Part shown: positions 17,088 to 25,473 of the stretch, piece by piece
Position numbering within the stretch: position 1 is the stretch's first letter
How the letters are laid out: every line of letters begins with the position of its first letter
NCBI GenBank assembly: GCA_965220665.1
Contig: CBDCQQ010000005.1
Coordinates: 2,232,001 to 2,296,000, forward strand
DNA: 64,000 bases
From: JAJDZL01 sp965220665
GTDB taxonomy: Bacteria > Pseudomonadota > Gammaproteobacteria > Arenicellales > JAJDZL01
Direction: 5' to 3'
Translations under genes and position numbers: made by a program
Notes under the pieces: model-generated
What the model saw: only the letters and a program-made list of their open reading frames with translations
The model's database searches: none
What the model was told of the DNA's origin: nothing

Positions 17088-18035
17088 TTAGGAAGTGGTT
17101 GCTGACTTCGTTTCAAGTGCTGATTTTCTACTTCGCAATGCAATAATTATTCCCGCGACCACGATGCCAAAGATACCAAGAAAGCCAAGTGGATCAGGCA
17201 ACTCACGCCACAGAATCCAGGCCCAGAAGCCAGCAAATATCAGAAAGCTGTATTCAAACACGGCAATGTATGTGGGATCTGCGACCTGATAGCCTCGAAC
17301 CAAACCGGATACGGCAAATAGTGAACCAATCGCTTGAATTAACGTCCAGAAAAGAAATCTTTCCGTCGGACTTACCCAGCCAGTAAAGAAGAATGGGGCA
17401 GTTGTTACCCAGCCTTCAGGAATGCTGACGAACGTGAACAGGATTGTTCCAAGCAAGCCGAAAATACCAAGTGCGACAAAAAATCCAAGCAGCAAGAGAA
17501 AAGTGCTTTCATCCGCGCACAAGTGACGGGTGGTCAATTGTCCAAGTGCATAGAGTAAACCAGCCAGAAATGGGAGTAGTGTGAAAACGTTAAGATTAGC
17601 CGGATCTGGTTTCAGTATCAGAAGCATTCCGATGAAGCCGATAGCTACAGCGAGAATTCGCCAAAATCCAACGCGAATACCCAACAGCAAAACAGAAAAT
17701 ATAAGCACAAAAATTGGAGAACTGAACAACGTGGCACCCGCTTCCGCGATAGGCATTAGGGTGATGGAACCAAAGTAAATCAGAAGCGCCATTGACATCA
17801 ATACAGACCTTAATGCGACCGCCCATAGTCTTTTCGGAAACAGATTCTTTCGTCTGATAAGGCAAAAGCAGACAATGATAGGGCAGGCAATAATGGAGCG
17901 GGTCAAGTGAAATTGCCATAGACCTCCTTCTTCGGCAACGTATCGCACAAAGTTATCGATCAGCCCAATCAGTGACATTGCAGCAACGATTAATAATGCA
18001 CCCTGCATTACATTTGAAGGTCGATCACTAGACAT
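17088..18035 (-). CDS. EamA/DMT-family permease
   Basis: Inner-membrane protein of 315 residues in the drug/metabolite transporter superfamily, with about ten hydrophobic segments forming two EamA repeats (roughly residues 10-145 and 160-300). Typical EamA features are the first-repeat region LMPIAEAGATLFSSPIFVLIFSVLLLG and the second-repeat YIAVFEYSFLIFAGFWAWILWRE. These proteins usually export amino acids or other small metabolites; the substrate cannot be told. The C-terminal tail is basic and Ser/Thr-rich. It is transcribed away from the ABC transporter operon, sharing a 272-bp divergent intergenic region with it. Confidence 0.85.
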   Translation of the reverse strand: MSSDRPSNVMQGALLIVAAMSLIGLIDNFVRYVAEEGGLWQFHLTRSIIACPIIVCFCLIRRKNLFPKRLWAVALRSVLMSMALLIYFGSITLMPIAEAGATLFSSPIFVLIFSVLLLGIRVGFWRILAVAIGFIGMLLILKPDPANLNVFTLLPFLAGLLYALGQLTTRHLCADESTFLLLLGFFVALGIFGLLGTILFTFVSIPEGWVTTAPFFFTGWVSPTERFLFWTLIQAIGSLFAVSGLVRGYQVADPTYIAVFEYSFLIFAGFWAWILWRELPDPLGFLGIFGIVVAGIIIALRSRKSALETKSATTS

Positions 18036-18307
18036 TAGTTCAATTCAATGCTAATAATGTTAGTCTTGGAAAGAAGTTATTGATTGAATGTGACAACTCG
18101 TAAAAACGGTGTTCGATTCTACTTCATTGGTGCAGAAATATTGGATTTCATTGATTAATACTGAGAAAACTGATCATCTACTGTCAACCGTTCCGCAGTC
18201 GTTGCAGTTGATTATTGAATGAAGCTAATAGCACAATTAAATTGGATTTGTGTATGTGTTCGTTTTGATTTATAAACGGTTGAAATTAACTAACCAGTGA
18301 GGGTGTT

Positions 18308-19582
18308 ATGAGCAAAATAGAAACCAACGCCTCAAGACGTAAATTCTTGAAACAAGTGGCGGCCGGTGCAACGACTGCGACGGCGGCCAGCATAATTCCA
18401 AGTCGCGCCTTTTCGGCGAATAAGCAACTCACCGTCGGAATGAATATTCCAATGACCGGTGACCTTGCTCCCTGGGGACTTCCTGGATATTACGGATGCG
18501 AAATTATTGCAAGAAACATCAATGCAGCCGGTGGTGTAACCATTGGAGGTGAGACGTATGACATAAACATCGCCACCTATGATCATGGATACGAAACTGA
18601 CAAAGCAGTTCAGGGCATGAAGAAATTGGTGCTCGAAGATGATGCAAAGATGGTGATGATGCTTGGCGGAGCGACAGTTGCTGCCGTATTGCCATGGGCA
18701 ACTCGAAAAAAGGTACTGACGACTACCTTGTTGCCGAGTGATATCACACCCGATTCAAATTATCTTGTAGCGACATGTGAATCACATCCACTATACAACG
18801 TGACGGGAGTCCAGTGGCTTGCCAGAAATTACCCTGAAGCCAAGACTGCCGTGATCGTTACAAACAACGACGTAGAGTATGGGTTGCAATCGACTGCAAC
18901 TTACCAGGCAGCGTTTGAAGTTGAAGGTATCGAAGTTGTTGACACCAACCTGCACGGATTTGATGTTACGGACTTCGCTCCAATCGTCAGTTCCGTACTG
19001 GATAAAGACCCGGATATCTTCTGTATGGCTACAAGTTTCTACGTTACGCCAATCATGGAGCAGTTGTATCACCAGGGCTTTGATGGAAAAATCGTCTCGT
19101 GTACATTGGATTTTTATCACGAAATCATTGCAAAAACGAGCGTTGATTTTGTCAATGGTACGATTTTCCAATTTCCGGATTTTGATGATCCTGCATTAGC
19201 AGATGTGAATTTTCCGGATCCAGGAGGATTTGATGCGGCGTTTCGAGCCGACCATCCCAATGACTGGTCTGCTGTTGCTTGGGAATATCCGGTCATTTTG
19301 TTGAACTGGATAGAGAACGCTCAGGCTGCTGGCAGCGTGGAATCGGAAGCTGTTACCGCGCAAATGACCGGTAACGAACAGAATTTCGTCTTCGGTGGAG
19401 GTTCCTGGTGGGGCAGCCAACTTTGGGGACTGGATAATGTTCTGGTTGGTCGTTGGCCAGTTGTTGTGGTCGAGGATGGAAGAGCCAGAATTCAGGAGTA
19501 TGGCGACCTGGCAGCGTGGCTGGATGCGAACAATGATGTTCTCATCAAGCATATGAAAGCGCTGGGTTTGAGAACAGTATAA
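18308..19582 (+). CDS. ABC transporter substrate-binding protein, branched-chain amino acid type
   Basis: Periplasmic binding protein of 424 residues in the Leu/Ile/Val-binding (Peripla_BP_6) family. The N-terminus carries a twin-arginine signal, SRRKFLKQ followed by an Ala-rich stretch and a likely cleavage around ASIIPSRAFSA (residues 28-38). The mature start (LTVGMNIPMTGDLAPWG) is typical of type I binding folds. The family binds branched-chain amino acids, but also amides, urea and aromatic compounds; the ligand here is not deducible. An attenuator-like hairpin follows at 19603, as often seen where the binding protein is made in excess over the permeases. GAGGGTG precedes the ATG. Confidence 0.88.
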   Translation: MSKIETNASRRKFLKQVAAGATTATAASIIPSRAFSANKQLTVGMNIPMTGDLAPWGLPGYYGCEIIARNINAAGGVTIGGETYDINIATYDHGYETDKAVQGMKKLVLEDDAKMVMMLGGATVAAVLPWATRKKVLTTTLLPSDITPDSNYLVATCESHPLYNVTGVQWLARNYPEAKTAVIVTNNDVEYGLQSTATYQAAFEVEGIEVVDTNLHGFDVTDFAPIVSSVLDKDPDIFCMATSFYVTPIMEQLYHQGFDGKIVSCTLDFYHEIIAKTSVDFVNGTIFQFPDFDDPALADVNFPDPGGFDAAFRADHPNDWSAVAWEYPVILLNWIENAQAAGSVESEAVTAQMTGNEQNFVFGGGSWWGSQLWGLDNVLVGRWPVVVVEDGRARIQEYGDLAAWLDANNDVLIKHMKALGLRTV

Positions 19583-19602
19583 ATTCCGAAAAGCAGACGA
19601 CA

Positions 19603-19638
19603 AGGGGGGAGTCATTCGTACTCTCCCCTGTTTCTTTT
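19603..19638 (+). terminator. hairpin between binding protein and permease genes (attenuator)
   Basis: A 10-bp stem with one G-T pair (19603-19612 with 19620-19629, loop of 7) followed by GTTTCTTTT. It has the form of an intrinsic terminator, but lies inside the operon 20 bp after the binding-protein stop, so partial termination that favours the first gene is likely. Confidence 0.72.
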
Positions 19639-19667
19639 GGTAGCAAAAAGATTTGTAGGTGTAGCAA

Positions 19668-20537
19668 TTGGAATTGCTAATCCAAACGATCGTTAACGGG
19701 GTCATTCAAAGCGGATTTTACGCGTTGGCTGCGATCGGCTTGGTTTTAGTGTTCGGTGTGATGCGAGTGGTGAACTTCGCGCATGGCGAACTGGTCATGA
19801 TCGGTGCCTATACGATCTGGTTTGTGCATGCGCAAAACGGCGTACCGTATCTCATCACAGTTATGCTGGCAATATTGCTCGTTACTGCAATTGGACTGTT
19901 GATGGAGCGATTTCTGTTTCGACCCATGACCGGCGATCCACTCGGTGGGCTCATCTGTTCGATCGGCATGCTGTTCATTCTGCAAGTCATTGCGACTTAC
20001 GTTGGTGGTGAAGGGCCGTCAAAGCAGGTTCCACCACCGTTTGAGGGGACCCTCATTCTTCTGGATTCAGTTCGTATTCCCTACCAGCGCCTTTTCAGCA
20101 TTGGAGTCGCAATTTGCGCTTTGGGAATTCTATGGTATTTTCTCACCCGTACTAAATTTGGTTGGGCGGTAAGAGCAGTTTCGATGGATCGAGAAGCCGC
20201 TGAATTGCAGGGAATCAGTACGATTCGGGTATCCATGATTGCTATCGGAGTCGGTGCGGCGATGGCGGGACTGGCCGGCGCACTGATGGCTCCGCTTACA
20301 AACATCAACCCTCATATGGGACATAACGTCATCATTGCCGCCTTTATCGTTACCATCGTCGGGGGTGTTGGCAGCCTTCCGGGAGCCGTAATTGCCTCTG
20401 TACTTTATGCGTTGTTTCACACATTTGTAACAACCTACTTCAGTGGTACCATTGCTACGATATCTGGGTTGGTCATAATGGTACTGGTGCTAATTATTCG
20501 TCCGACAGGCATTATGGGGCATCGAGTCAGTGAATAG
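19668..20537 (+). CDS. livH: branched-chain amino acid-type ABC transporter permease (LivH family)
   Basis: Inner-membrane permease of 289 residues with about eight hydrophobic segments. The opening GFYALAAIGLVLVFGVMRVVNFAHGELVMIGAY is the signature of LivH-type permeases, and the EAA-like coupling region lies near MDREAAELQGISTIRVSMIAIGVGAAMAGLAGAL. The start is TTG at 19668, with AGGTG upstream. Its end overlaps the next gene by 8 bp. It would pair with the LivM-type protein to form the translocation pore fed by the upstream binding protein. Confidence 0.92.
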   Translation: MELLIQTIVNGVIQSGFYALAAIGLVLVFGVMRVVNFAHGELVMIGAYTIWFVHAQNGVPYLITVMLAILLVTAIGLLMERFLFRPMTGDPLGGLICSIGMLFILQVIATYVGGEGPSKQVPPPFEGTLILLDSVRIPYQRLFSIGVAICALGILWYFLTRTKFGWAVRAVSMDREAAELQGISTIRVSMIAIGVGAAMAGLAGALMAPLTNINPHMGHNVIIAAFIVTIVGGVGSLPGAVIASVLYALFHTFVTTYFSGTIATISGLVIMVLVLIIRPTGIMGHRVSE

Positions 20538-21498
20538 CTTCATTCCAGCCAAATTTAGACCGGTTTTGTTGATGTTGCTTCTATACGCGGTACTAATCGT
20601 TCTGCCGCATTTTCTAAAGTACCATCAACAGGATTTTCTGATCTTTCTCACCATCAATATTCTGGTCGTGGTGAGTTATCGCTTAGTCACACTGACCGGA
20701 GAGTGGTCTCTGATTCATGCAGTCATGATGGGTGTTGGTGCGTACACCAGCGCATTGATCAGCAAAAATTTTGATATTTCGTTTTGGATTACATTGCCGC
20801 TTGCTGGTGTGATGGCTGGTCTGGTGGCATTGCTCCTGAGTTACCCGCTGTTTCGAATGACCCAGTTTTATTTTCTAATTGGATCATTCGCTGCTGGTGA
20901 AGCAATTCGCCTAACCTGGATACAGTTTATCAAACCATTTGGTGGCACGGGTGGAACCAGCGCAATACCATCTCCAGAACTGATGAACATCGATTTTCTT
21001 GAGCCCATTCCATATTTTTACCTGGTTTTGATTGTGGTAAGCATATGTGTCTACCTACTGTATCGAATCGAAAATTCCAGAATTGGTTTGACGCTTCACG
21101 CAGTTCACTGGAAAGGGGTGCTGGCCGAATCGGTTGGTGTGAATACCTGGAACTATCGAACTTTAGCATTTGTCATAGGTTCTCTTTTCGTGGGAATTGC
21201 AGGAGCGCTTAAAGTTCACTACATCGGAACAGTCGCTCCGAAACAGTTTGATATCGGATTTATGGTATTTATTCTGATCTGGGTGATTGTTGGTGGATAC
21301 AGAACGTTTTACGGAGCAATTATCGGAGCTGTTGTGCTGTCTATTCTGGATGAGATTTTGCGCGGTGTTGAGCAGCTTCGACCAGCAATTTATGGTGCAA
21401 CTTTAATCTTTTTCATTCTTTACCTGCCTGGCGGACTTGAAAGCTTACCGCAGAAGATCAAGCAAATATTCCGAGCAAATCGAGAGAGTGCGACGTGA
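20530..21498 (+). CDS. livM: branched-chain amino acid-type ABC transporter permease (LivM family)
   Basis: Inner-membrane permease of 322 residues with 8-10 hydrophobic segments. The LivM-type core is visible in TLTGEWSLIHAVMMGVGAYTSALIS and in the coupling stretch LHAVHWKGVLAESVGVNTWNYRTLAFVIGSLFVGIAGAL. It starts with GTG at 20530 inside the end of livH and overlaps livG by 4 bp (GTGA), showing tight translational coupling. The C-terminus is basic and cytoplasmic. Confidence 0.9.
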   Translation: MNSFIPAKFRPVLLMLLLYAVLIVLPHFLKYHQQDFLIFLTINILVVVSYRLVTLTGEWSLIHAVMMGVGAYTSALISKNFDISFWITLPLAGVMAGLVALLLSYPLFRMTQFYFLIGSFAAGEAIRLTWIQFIKPFGGTGGTSAIPSPELMNIDFLEPIPYFYLVLIVVSICVYLLYRIENSRIGLTLHAVHWKGVLAESVGVNTWNYRTLAFVIGSLFVGIAGALKVHYIGTVAPKQFDIGFMVFILIWVIVGGYRTFYGAIIGAVVLSILDEILRGVEQLRPAIYGATLIFFILYLPGGLESLPQKIKQIFRANRESAT

Positions 21499-22250
21499 CG
21501 CCGATTCTCGAGGTCAAACACCTTACGATGCGATTTGGCGGACTACTGGCTGTCGATGATGTGAGTTTTTCTGTCAATGAGGGTGAGATTCGCGGCCTCA
21601 TTGGACCAAATGGCGCTGGGAAAAGTACCACGTTCAAGATGATTGCCGGATTTCTGTCACCAACCAGTGGAGAAGTCCTGTTTCGTAGTAACAACATTAC
21701 AAACCAGAAGCCCTCGCGAATCGCGTCGACCGGGGTGGTGCGAACATTTCAGGAAACCACACTGTTTCAAGAACTGACGGTGTTCGAAAATGTTCTGATT
21801 GGTACACATAAGCAGGCTCACACGAACATCATTTCCGCCGTACTGGGTCTTGATCACCAAAAGCAAAATGAAGCGATTGAAGCCACGACTGAAGTTCTCG
21901 AGTTTATGGGTTTGGCTGAAAGGAAGAATCAACTGGCAGCGGAGCTTCCACTTGGATTGCAGCGTGCACTGGCTGTCGCCATTTCTCTTGCTGCGAAGCC
22001 GAATTTGCTTCTTATGGATGAGCCGTTTGCAGGAATGAACCCGGAAGAAACTCGACACATGATGGAACTGACTGAGCGCGTTCGCGAGTCAGGGATCTCG
22101 ATAGTGCTGGTCGAGCACAACATGAAAGCTGTGATGGGACTATGTGACCGACTGGTTGTCCTGAATTTTGGTACGGTGCTTGATGACGGTACGCCAGATC
22201 AGGTGCGAAATAATCCCAATGTGATTCAAGCTTACTTGGGTGGAGGTTGA
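21495..22250 (+). CDS. livG: branched-chain amino acid-type ABC transporter ATP-binding protein (LivG family)
   Basis: Cytoplasmic ATPase subunit of 251 residues. Walker A is GPNGAGKST (about residues 38-46), the LSGGQ-type signature is degenerate (ELPLGLQRALAVAISLA), Walker B is LLLMDEPFAGM, and the switch His follows in LVEHNMKAVMG. Degenerate signatures are common in LivG. It begins with GTG inside livM. The last codons contain GGAGG, which served as the ribosome site for the next gene, livF, before the insertion sequence landed 9 bp after the livG stop. Confidence 0.92.
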   Translation: MTPILEVKHLTMRFGGLLAVDDVSFSVNEGEIRGLIGPNGAGKSTTFKMIAGFLSPTSGEVLFRSNNITNQKPSRIASTGVVRTFQETTLFQELTVFENVLIGTHKQAHTNIISAVLGLDHQKQNEAIEATTEVLEFMGLAERKNQLAAELPLGLQRALAVAISLAAKPNLLLMDEPFAGMNPEETRHMMELTERVRESGISIVLVEHNMKAVMGLCDRLVVLNFGTVLDDGTPDQVRNNPNVIQAYLGGG

Positions 22251-22252
22251 AG

Positions 22253-22259
22253 AATGGAA
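22253..22259 (+). repeat. left target-site duplication AATGGAA of the IS4-family element
   Basis: The heptamer AATGGAA directly precedes the left inverted repeat and recurs at 24649-24655 right after the right inverted repeat, so it marks the insertion point between livG and livF. Confidence 0.85.
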
Positions 22260-24648
22260 CCTTTCATATGCCCACAGTTGACAACGGAGGATAAATATTA
22301 GAAAATATCGGCATGCAAATTGGAATGCGCCAATTCAGTGCCGGCACTATCGAAGCGTTGATCAAGGAGTCGGAACGTCCATCGGTCAGCCTCGGAGATC
22401 TTGCGCGGTTATTATGCCGGTTAGACGACTGGCATGACAGCCAAAACCGGCCGATGATCAGTTCGGCTCGCAAAACTGTGGTGAAGCTGGCTGACAAAGT
22501 GGGATTTGCATTGCCCGAGAAGCGGGCGGGGGTTCCGGAAACCCGGGTTTCCGCCTCTGCGCCTGAGGGGCTGGATTCATTGCAGCGGTCTCGTCTTCAG
22601 TTCAAGGACTTGGGCGACATTCGCGTTGCGGTGATTGACGATTGCGAACAGCGCCGCAGCTGGGATGCGATGATGGAGAAGCATCATCCCAACGGATTCG
22701 GTCGTGCACCGGGTGCGCAGCTTCGCTACTGGATTGTTTCATCCGAATATGGGATTGTTGGCGGGATAGGGTTTGCTGCCGCGAGCTGGCATCAAAAGGC
22801 GAGAGACGAATGGATTGGCTGGAGTCAGGATGCGCGGGTGTCGAATTTGCAAAAAGTGATCTGCAACCAGCGGTTTTTGCTGATTCCGCGGGTTTATGGG
22901 CTGGCATCGGTGGCGCTGGAGCGGGTATCGAAGTGCGTTGCCAGTGACTGGGAGCGTTGCCATAAGGTTCGTCCGTTATTGATGTATACGTATGTTGATG
23001 GGTGTTACCGGGGCAGCTGTTATGGGGCTGCCGGGTGGCACAAGTGTGATCGGTTCACCAGCGGTCATGCCCAGCGTCGTGCGCAGCCTGGGACGCCGAA
23101 AGCGATTTGGTTCAAGCCGCTGTCCGATGACTGGAAAGATCAGTTATGCAGGGAGCAATACCGTGCGATCACAAAGCCGAAGGCGGTATATTTGGATGAC
23201 AAGGCGCACTGGGCAGAGCGGGAGTATGCGCGCACGAGTCACAGTGACGGTCGGGTGCGCGGGCGGATTATTGCGATGGGCAGGGCCTGGGTGGACCATC
23301 AGGGCAAGTCGATTGCTTCGATGTTTCCGAATCGTGCGGACCGCAAAGGTGCGTATCGGCTGTTGTCGAATGAGCAGGTGAGGATGGAACATATATTAGA
23401 GCCGCACCAGGCGTCGCTGGCAGAGCGTTGTGAGGCAGAGTCAGTGGTGCTGGCGGTGCAGGACACGACGACGCTGAACTATCACGGACTTTCTGAGACG
23501 GAAGGTCTGGTCGGGATAGGCGGCCGCGGCAAGGGCGCCAGCGGGATACTGGCGCATTTTGGGATTGCGGTCACTGAGACGGGACGCACGCTGGGTGTGT
23601 ATGCGCTCAATGCTGGATTTCGCAGGACCGACAAAAAAGTTCTTGAATCGGAAAAGGCAGACACCGATGAGAAAGAAAGCCGGCGCTGGATGGATGGGTT
23701 GCTGCGTGCGCGTGAGTTGTCTGATGCGTGCAGCAGCACCCGTGTGGTGACGGTGTGTGATCGGGAAGCGGATTTGTGGCCGTTATTGCGTGATGCGCAG
23801 GATCACGGCGATGGGCTGCTGGTTCGCTCGAATGCGGCGCGCAAGCGCAAGGTGATATTAGAAGACGGCAGCGCTGAGAAGCTGGATGCGCATATGAAAG
23901 GCCAGCCGGTGACGGCGCACAAGACGATTCGGATTGCGGCGTGCGGCGGCAGGCGCGCCCGCAAGGGGCGCAAGGCAAGGCTTGAGATCCGCGCCTGCGA
24001 GGTGACGCTGAGGGCGCCTGCGGCAGTGAAAGACAAAACCCCGGTGAAGATGCTTGCGCTAAGCGTGGATGAGATGGGTGTTTCACCGGATCAAAAGCCG
24101 CTGCACTGGCTGCTGCTGACGACCGAGGGTCAGGCCAGTGTCGACAATGTTCACAAGATTGTCCGCTGGTATGAGAAGCGCTGGCATATTGAGACGTGGT
24201 TCAGTGTATTGAAAAACGGCTCAAAAATCGCCACGCGTCAGTTTGACCATGCGGATGATCTGCGCAAGTGTCTGGTGTTTGATGCGGTGACTGCCTGTTA
24301 CATTCATGATTTGAACTACATGGCGAGAAACAATCCGGATGTCAAGGCGCGCAATGCGGTTGGAAACGATCAGGTTGCGTGTCTCTATGAGTATCGTTAT
24401 TACCGCGGCATCACGCGTGTGCGCTCGCCGCCGGGACACGACCCAACCATCCGCCAGTTCGTCATCGATCTGGCGGGTGTTGCAGGGTTTGATTCAAGAA
24501 AAAGTCAGCCGCTGCCGGGAACTCGAAAATTATGGGAAGCCTACGAGATCTTTACACCGGCACTGGTTTATCACAGAGGAGTAAATGCAGAAAACAATTC
24601 AAAATGATTCGATCTTTATATGCGAGTCAACTGTGGGTAGATGAAAGG
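22260..24648 (+). mobile_element. IS4-family element with a DruA-like transposase fusion
   Basis: A complete element of 2,389 bp. Its ends are 23-bp inverted repeats (22260-22282 and 24626-24648) that match at 21 of 23 positions and share the core CCCACAGTTGAC. It is bounded by the 7-bp duplication AATGGAA. A 7-8 bp duplication fits the ISPepr1 branch of the IS4 family. It carries one long transposase gene in the same direction as the liv operon and lies exactly between livG and livF. The internal sequence is richer in GC than the host genes around it. Confidence 0.93.
22313..24607 (+). CDS. fused DUF4338 (DruA-like) / Tn5-type IS4 transposase
   Basis: Protein of 764 residues with two parts. 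Residues about 1-290 read as a DUF4338 domain, the family that includes the Druantia protein DruA (LRYWIVSSEYGIVGGIGFAAASW, IPRVYGLASVALERVSKCVASDWERCH, TYVDGCYRGSCYGAAGW). Residues about 300-740 are a Tn5/IS50-like DDE transposase beginning WAEREYARTSHSD. Catalytic acids are near Asp384 (AVQDTTTLNY), Asp483 (VCDREADLW) and Glu627 in the Y-(2)-R-W-x-IE-x-WF-x2-LK signature. The frame is intact, so the element may be active. The role of the DruA-like half in transposition is unknown to me. Confidence 0.92.
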   Translation: MQIGMRQFSAGTIEALIKESERPSVSLGDLARLLCRLDDWHDSQNRPMISSARKTVVKLADKVGFALPEKRAGVPETRVSASAPEGLDSLQRSRLQFKDLGDIRVAVIDDCEQRRSWDAMMEKHHPNGFGRAPGAQLRYWIVSSEYGIVGGIGFAAASWHQKARDEWIGWSQDARVSNLQKVICNQRFLLIPRVYGLASVALERVSKCVASDWERCHKVRPLLMYTYVDGCYRGSCYGAAGWHKCDRFTSGHAQRRAQPGTPKAIWFKPLSDDWKDQLCREQYRAITKPKAVYLDDKAHWAEREYARTSHSDGRVRGRIIAMGRAWVDHQGKSIASMFPNRADRKGAYRLLSNEQVRMEHILEPHQASLAERCEAESVVLAVQDTTTLNYHGLSETEGLVGIGGRGKGASGILAHFGIAVTETGRTLGVYALNAGFRRTDKKVLESEKADTDEKESRRWMDGLLRARELSDACSSTRVVTVCDREADLWPLLRDAQDHGDGLLVRSNAARKRKVILEDGSAEKLDAHMKGQPVTAHKTIRIAACGGRRARKGRKARLEIRACEVTLRAPAAVKDKTPVKMLALSVDEMGVSPDQKPLHWLLLTTEGQASVDNVHKIVRWYEKRWHIETWFSVLKNGSKIATRQFDHADDLRKCLVFDAVTACYIHDLNYMARNNPDVKARNAVGNDQVACLYEYRYYRGITRVRSPPGHDPTIRQFVIDLAGVAGFDSRKSQPLPGTRKLWEAYEIFTPALVYHRGVNAENNSK

Positions 24649-24655
24649 AATGGAA
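24649..24655 (+). repeat. right target-site duplication AATGGAA of the IS4-family element
   Basis: Second copy of the heptamer. Its ATG (24650-24652) is the original livF start codon, so the duplication splits the livG-livF junction while leaving livF itself whole. Confidence 0.85.
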
Positions 24656-25357
24656 CTGATAGTTAACGATCTTGTGGTTAACTACCACAACGTCGCAGCT
24701 CTGAGGGGCATCAGCTTTACCGCTTCATCCGGTTCATTAATCACATTGATCGGCTCAAATGGAGCAGGCAAGAGCACCACCCTACGTAGCATTTCGGGAC
24801 TGGTCAAACCCAGTTCCGGTGAAATATTGCTGGACGGAGAAAGGATTGATCACATCGAAGCTGACAAGCTGCTAGCCCGAGGAATCGCACATGTGCCTGA
24901 GGGACGGCGCGTGTTCAAAGATCTTACAGTCTTGGAAAATCTGATGCTGGGTGCGTACATTTATAAAGACAAGCAGCGGATCAGTCAGGACTTGGAGTCG
25001 GTTTTTTCCCATTTTGGAAAACTGAAAGAGCGAATTGGTCAACAGGCTCGAACATTGAGTGGCGGTGAACAGCAGATGCTGTCAATTGGTCGGGCGTTAA
25101 TGTCGAGGCCCAAGATTCTGTTACTTGACGAGCCATCGCTGGGATTGGCTCCGCTAATTGTGCAGGAAATTAGTCTGATCCTGCAGGAGATTCATCGAAG
25201 TGGTGTAACGGTCATACTTGTTGAGCAAAATGCCGACTTGGCGCTGAAAATCGTCGACCACGGCTACGTTCTGGAAAATGGCAAGATTACCCTTGATGGA
25301 ACCGCTCAAAGTCTCGCCAATAATGAGCATGTAAAAAAGGCTTATCTTGGGATATGA
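24650..25357 (+). CDS. livF: branched-chain amino acid-type ABC transporter ATP-binding protein (LivF family)
   Basis: Second ATPase subunit of the liv-type transporter, 235 residues from the ancestral start. Walker A is GSNGAGKST (about residues 36-44), the signature is LSGGEQQML, Walker B is ILLLDEPSLGL, and the H-loop region is ILVEQNADLAL. Before the insertion the ATG at 24650 lay three bases after the livG stop, served by GGAGG in livG. The element has removed that ribosome site and placed a new in-frame ATG (24641) in its own inverted repeat, which would add Met-Lys-Gly. Expression now depends on readthrough across 2.4 kb or on a promoter in the element. Confidence 0.9.
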   Translation: MELIVNDLVVNYHNVAALRGISFTASSGSLITLIGSNGAGKSTTLRSISGLVKPSSGEILLDGERIDHIEADKLLARGIAHVPEGRRVFKDLTVLENLMLGAYIYKDKQRISQDLESVFSHFGKLKERIGQQARTLSGGEQQMLSIGRALMSRPKILLLDEPSLGLAPLIVQEISLILQEIHRSGVTVILVEQNADLALKIVDHGYVLENGKITLDGTAQSLANNEHVKKAYLGI

Positions 25358-25473
25358 CTTTGTGGTTGGCTTCTTAGAACCCTCTACTCAAATTTTCGGA
25401 TCGATCCAATTCTACTAGGAAGCAGTGGTGGCAACCTGATTGATTCCACTACTTCAGAAGCACCAAATTAAAT

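Noticed and set aside
18036..18307. Search for a riboswitch or leader upstream of the ABC binding-protein gene
   Set aside because: No conserved aptamer-like pairing was visible; only AT-rich promoter-like sequence.
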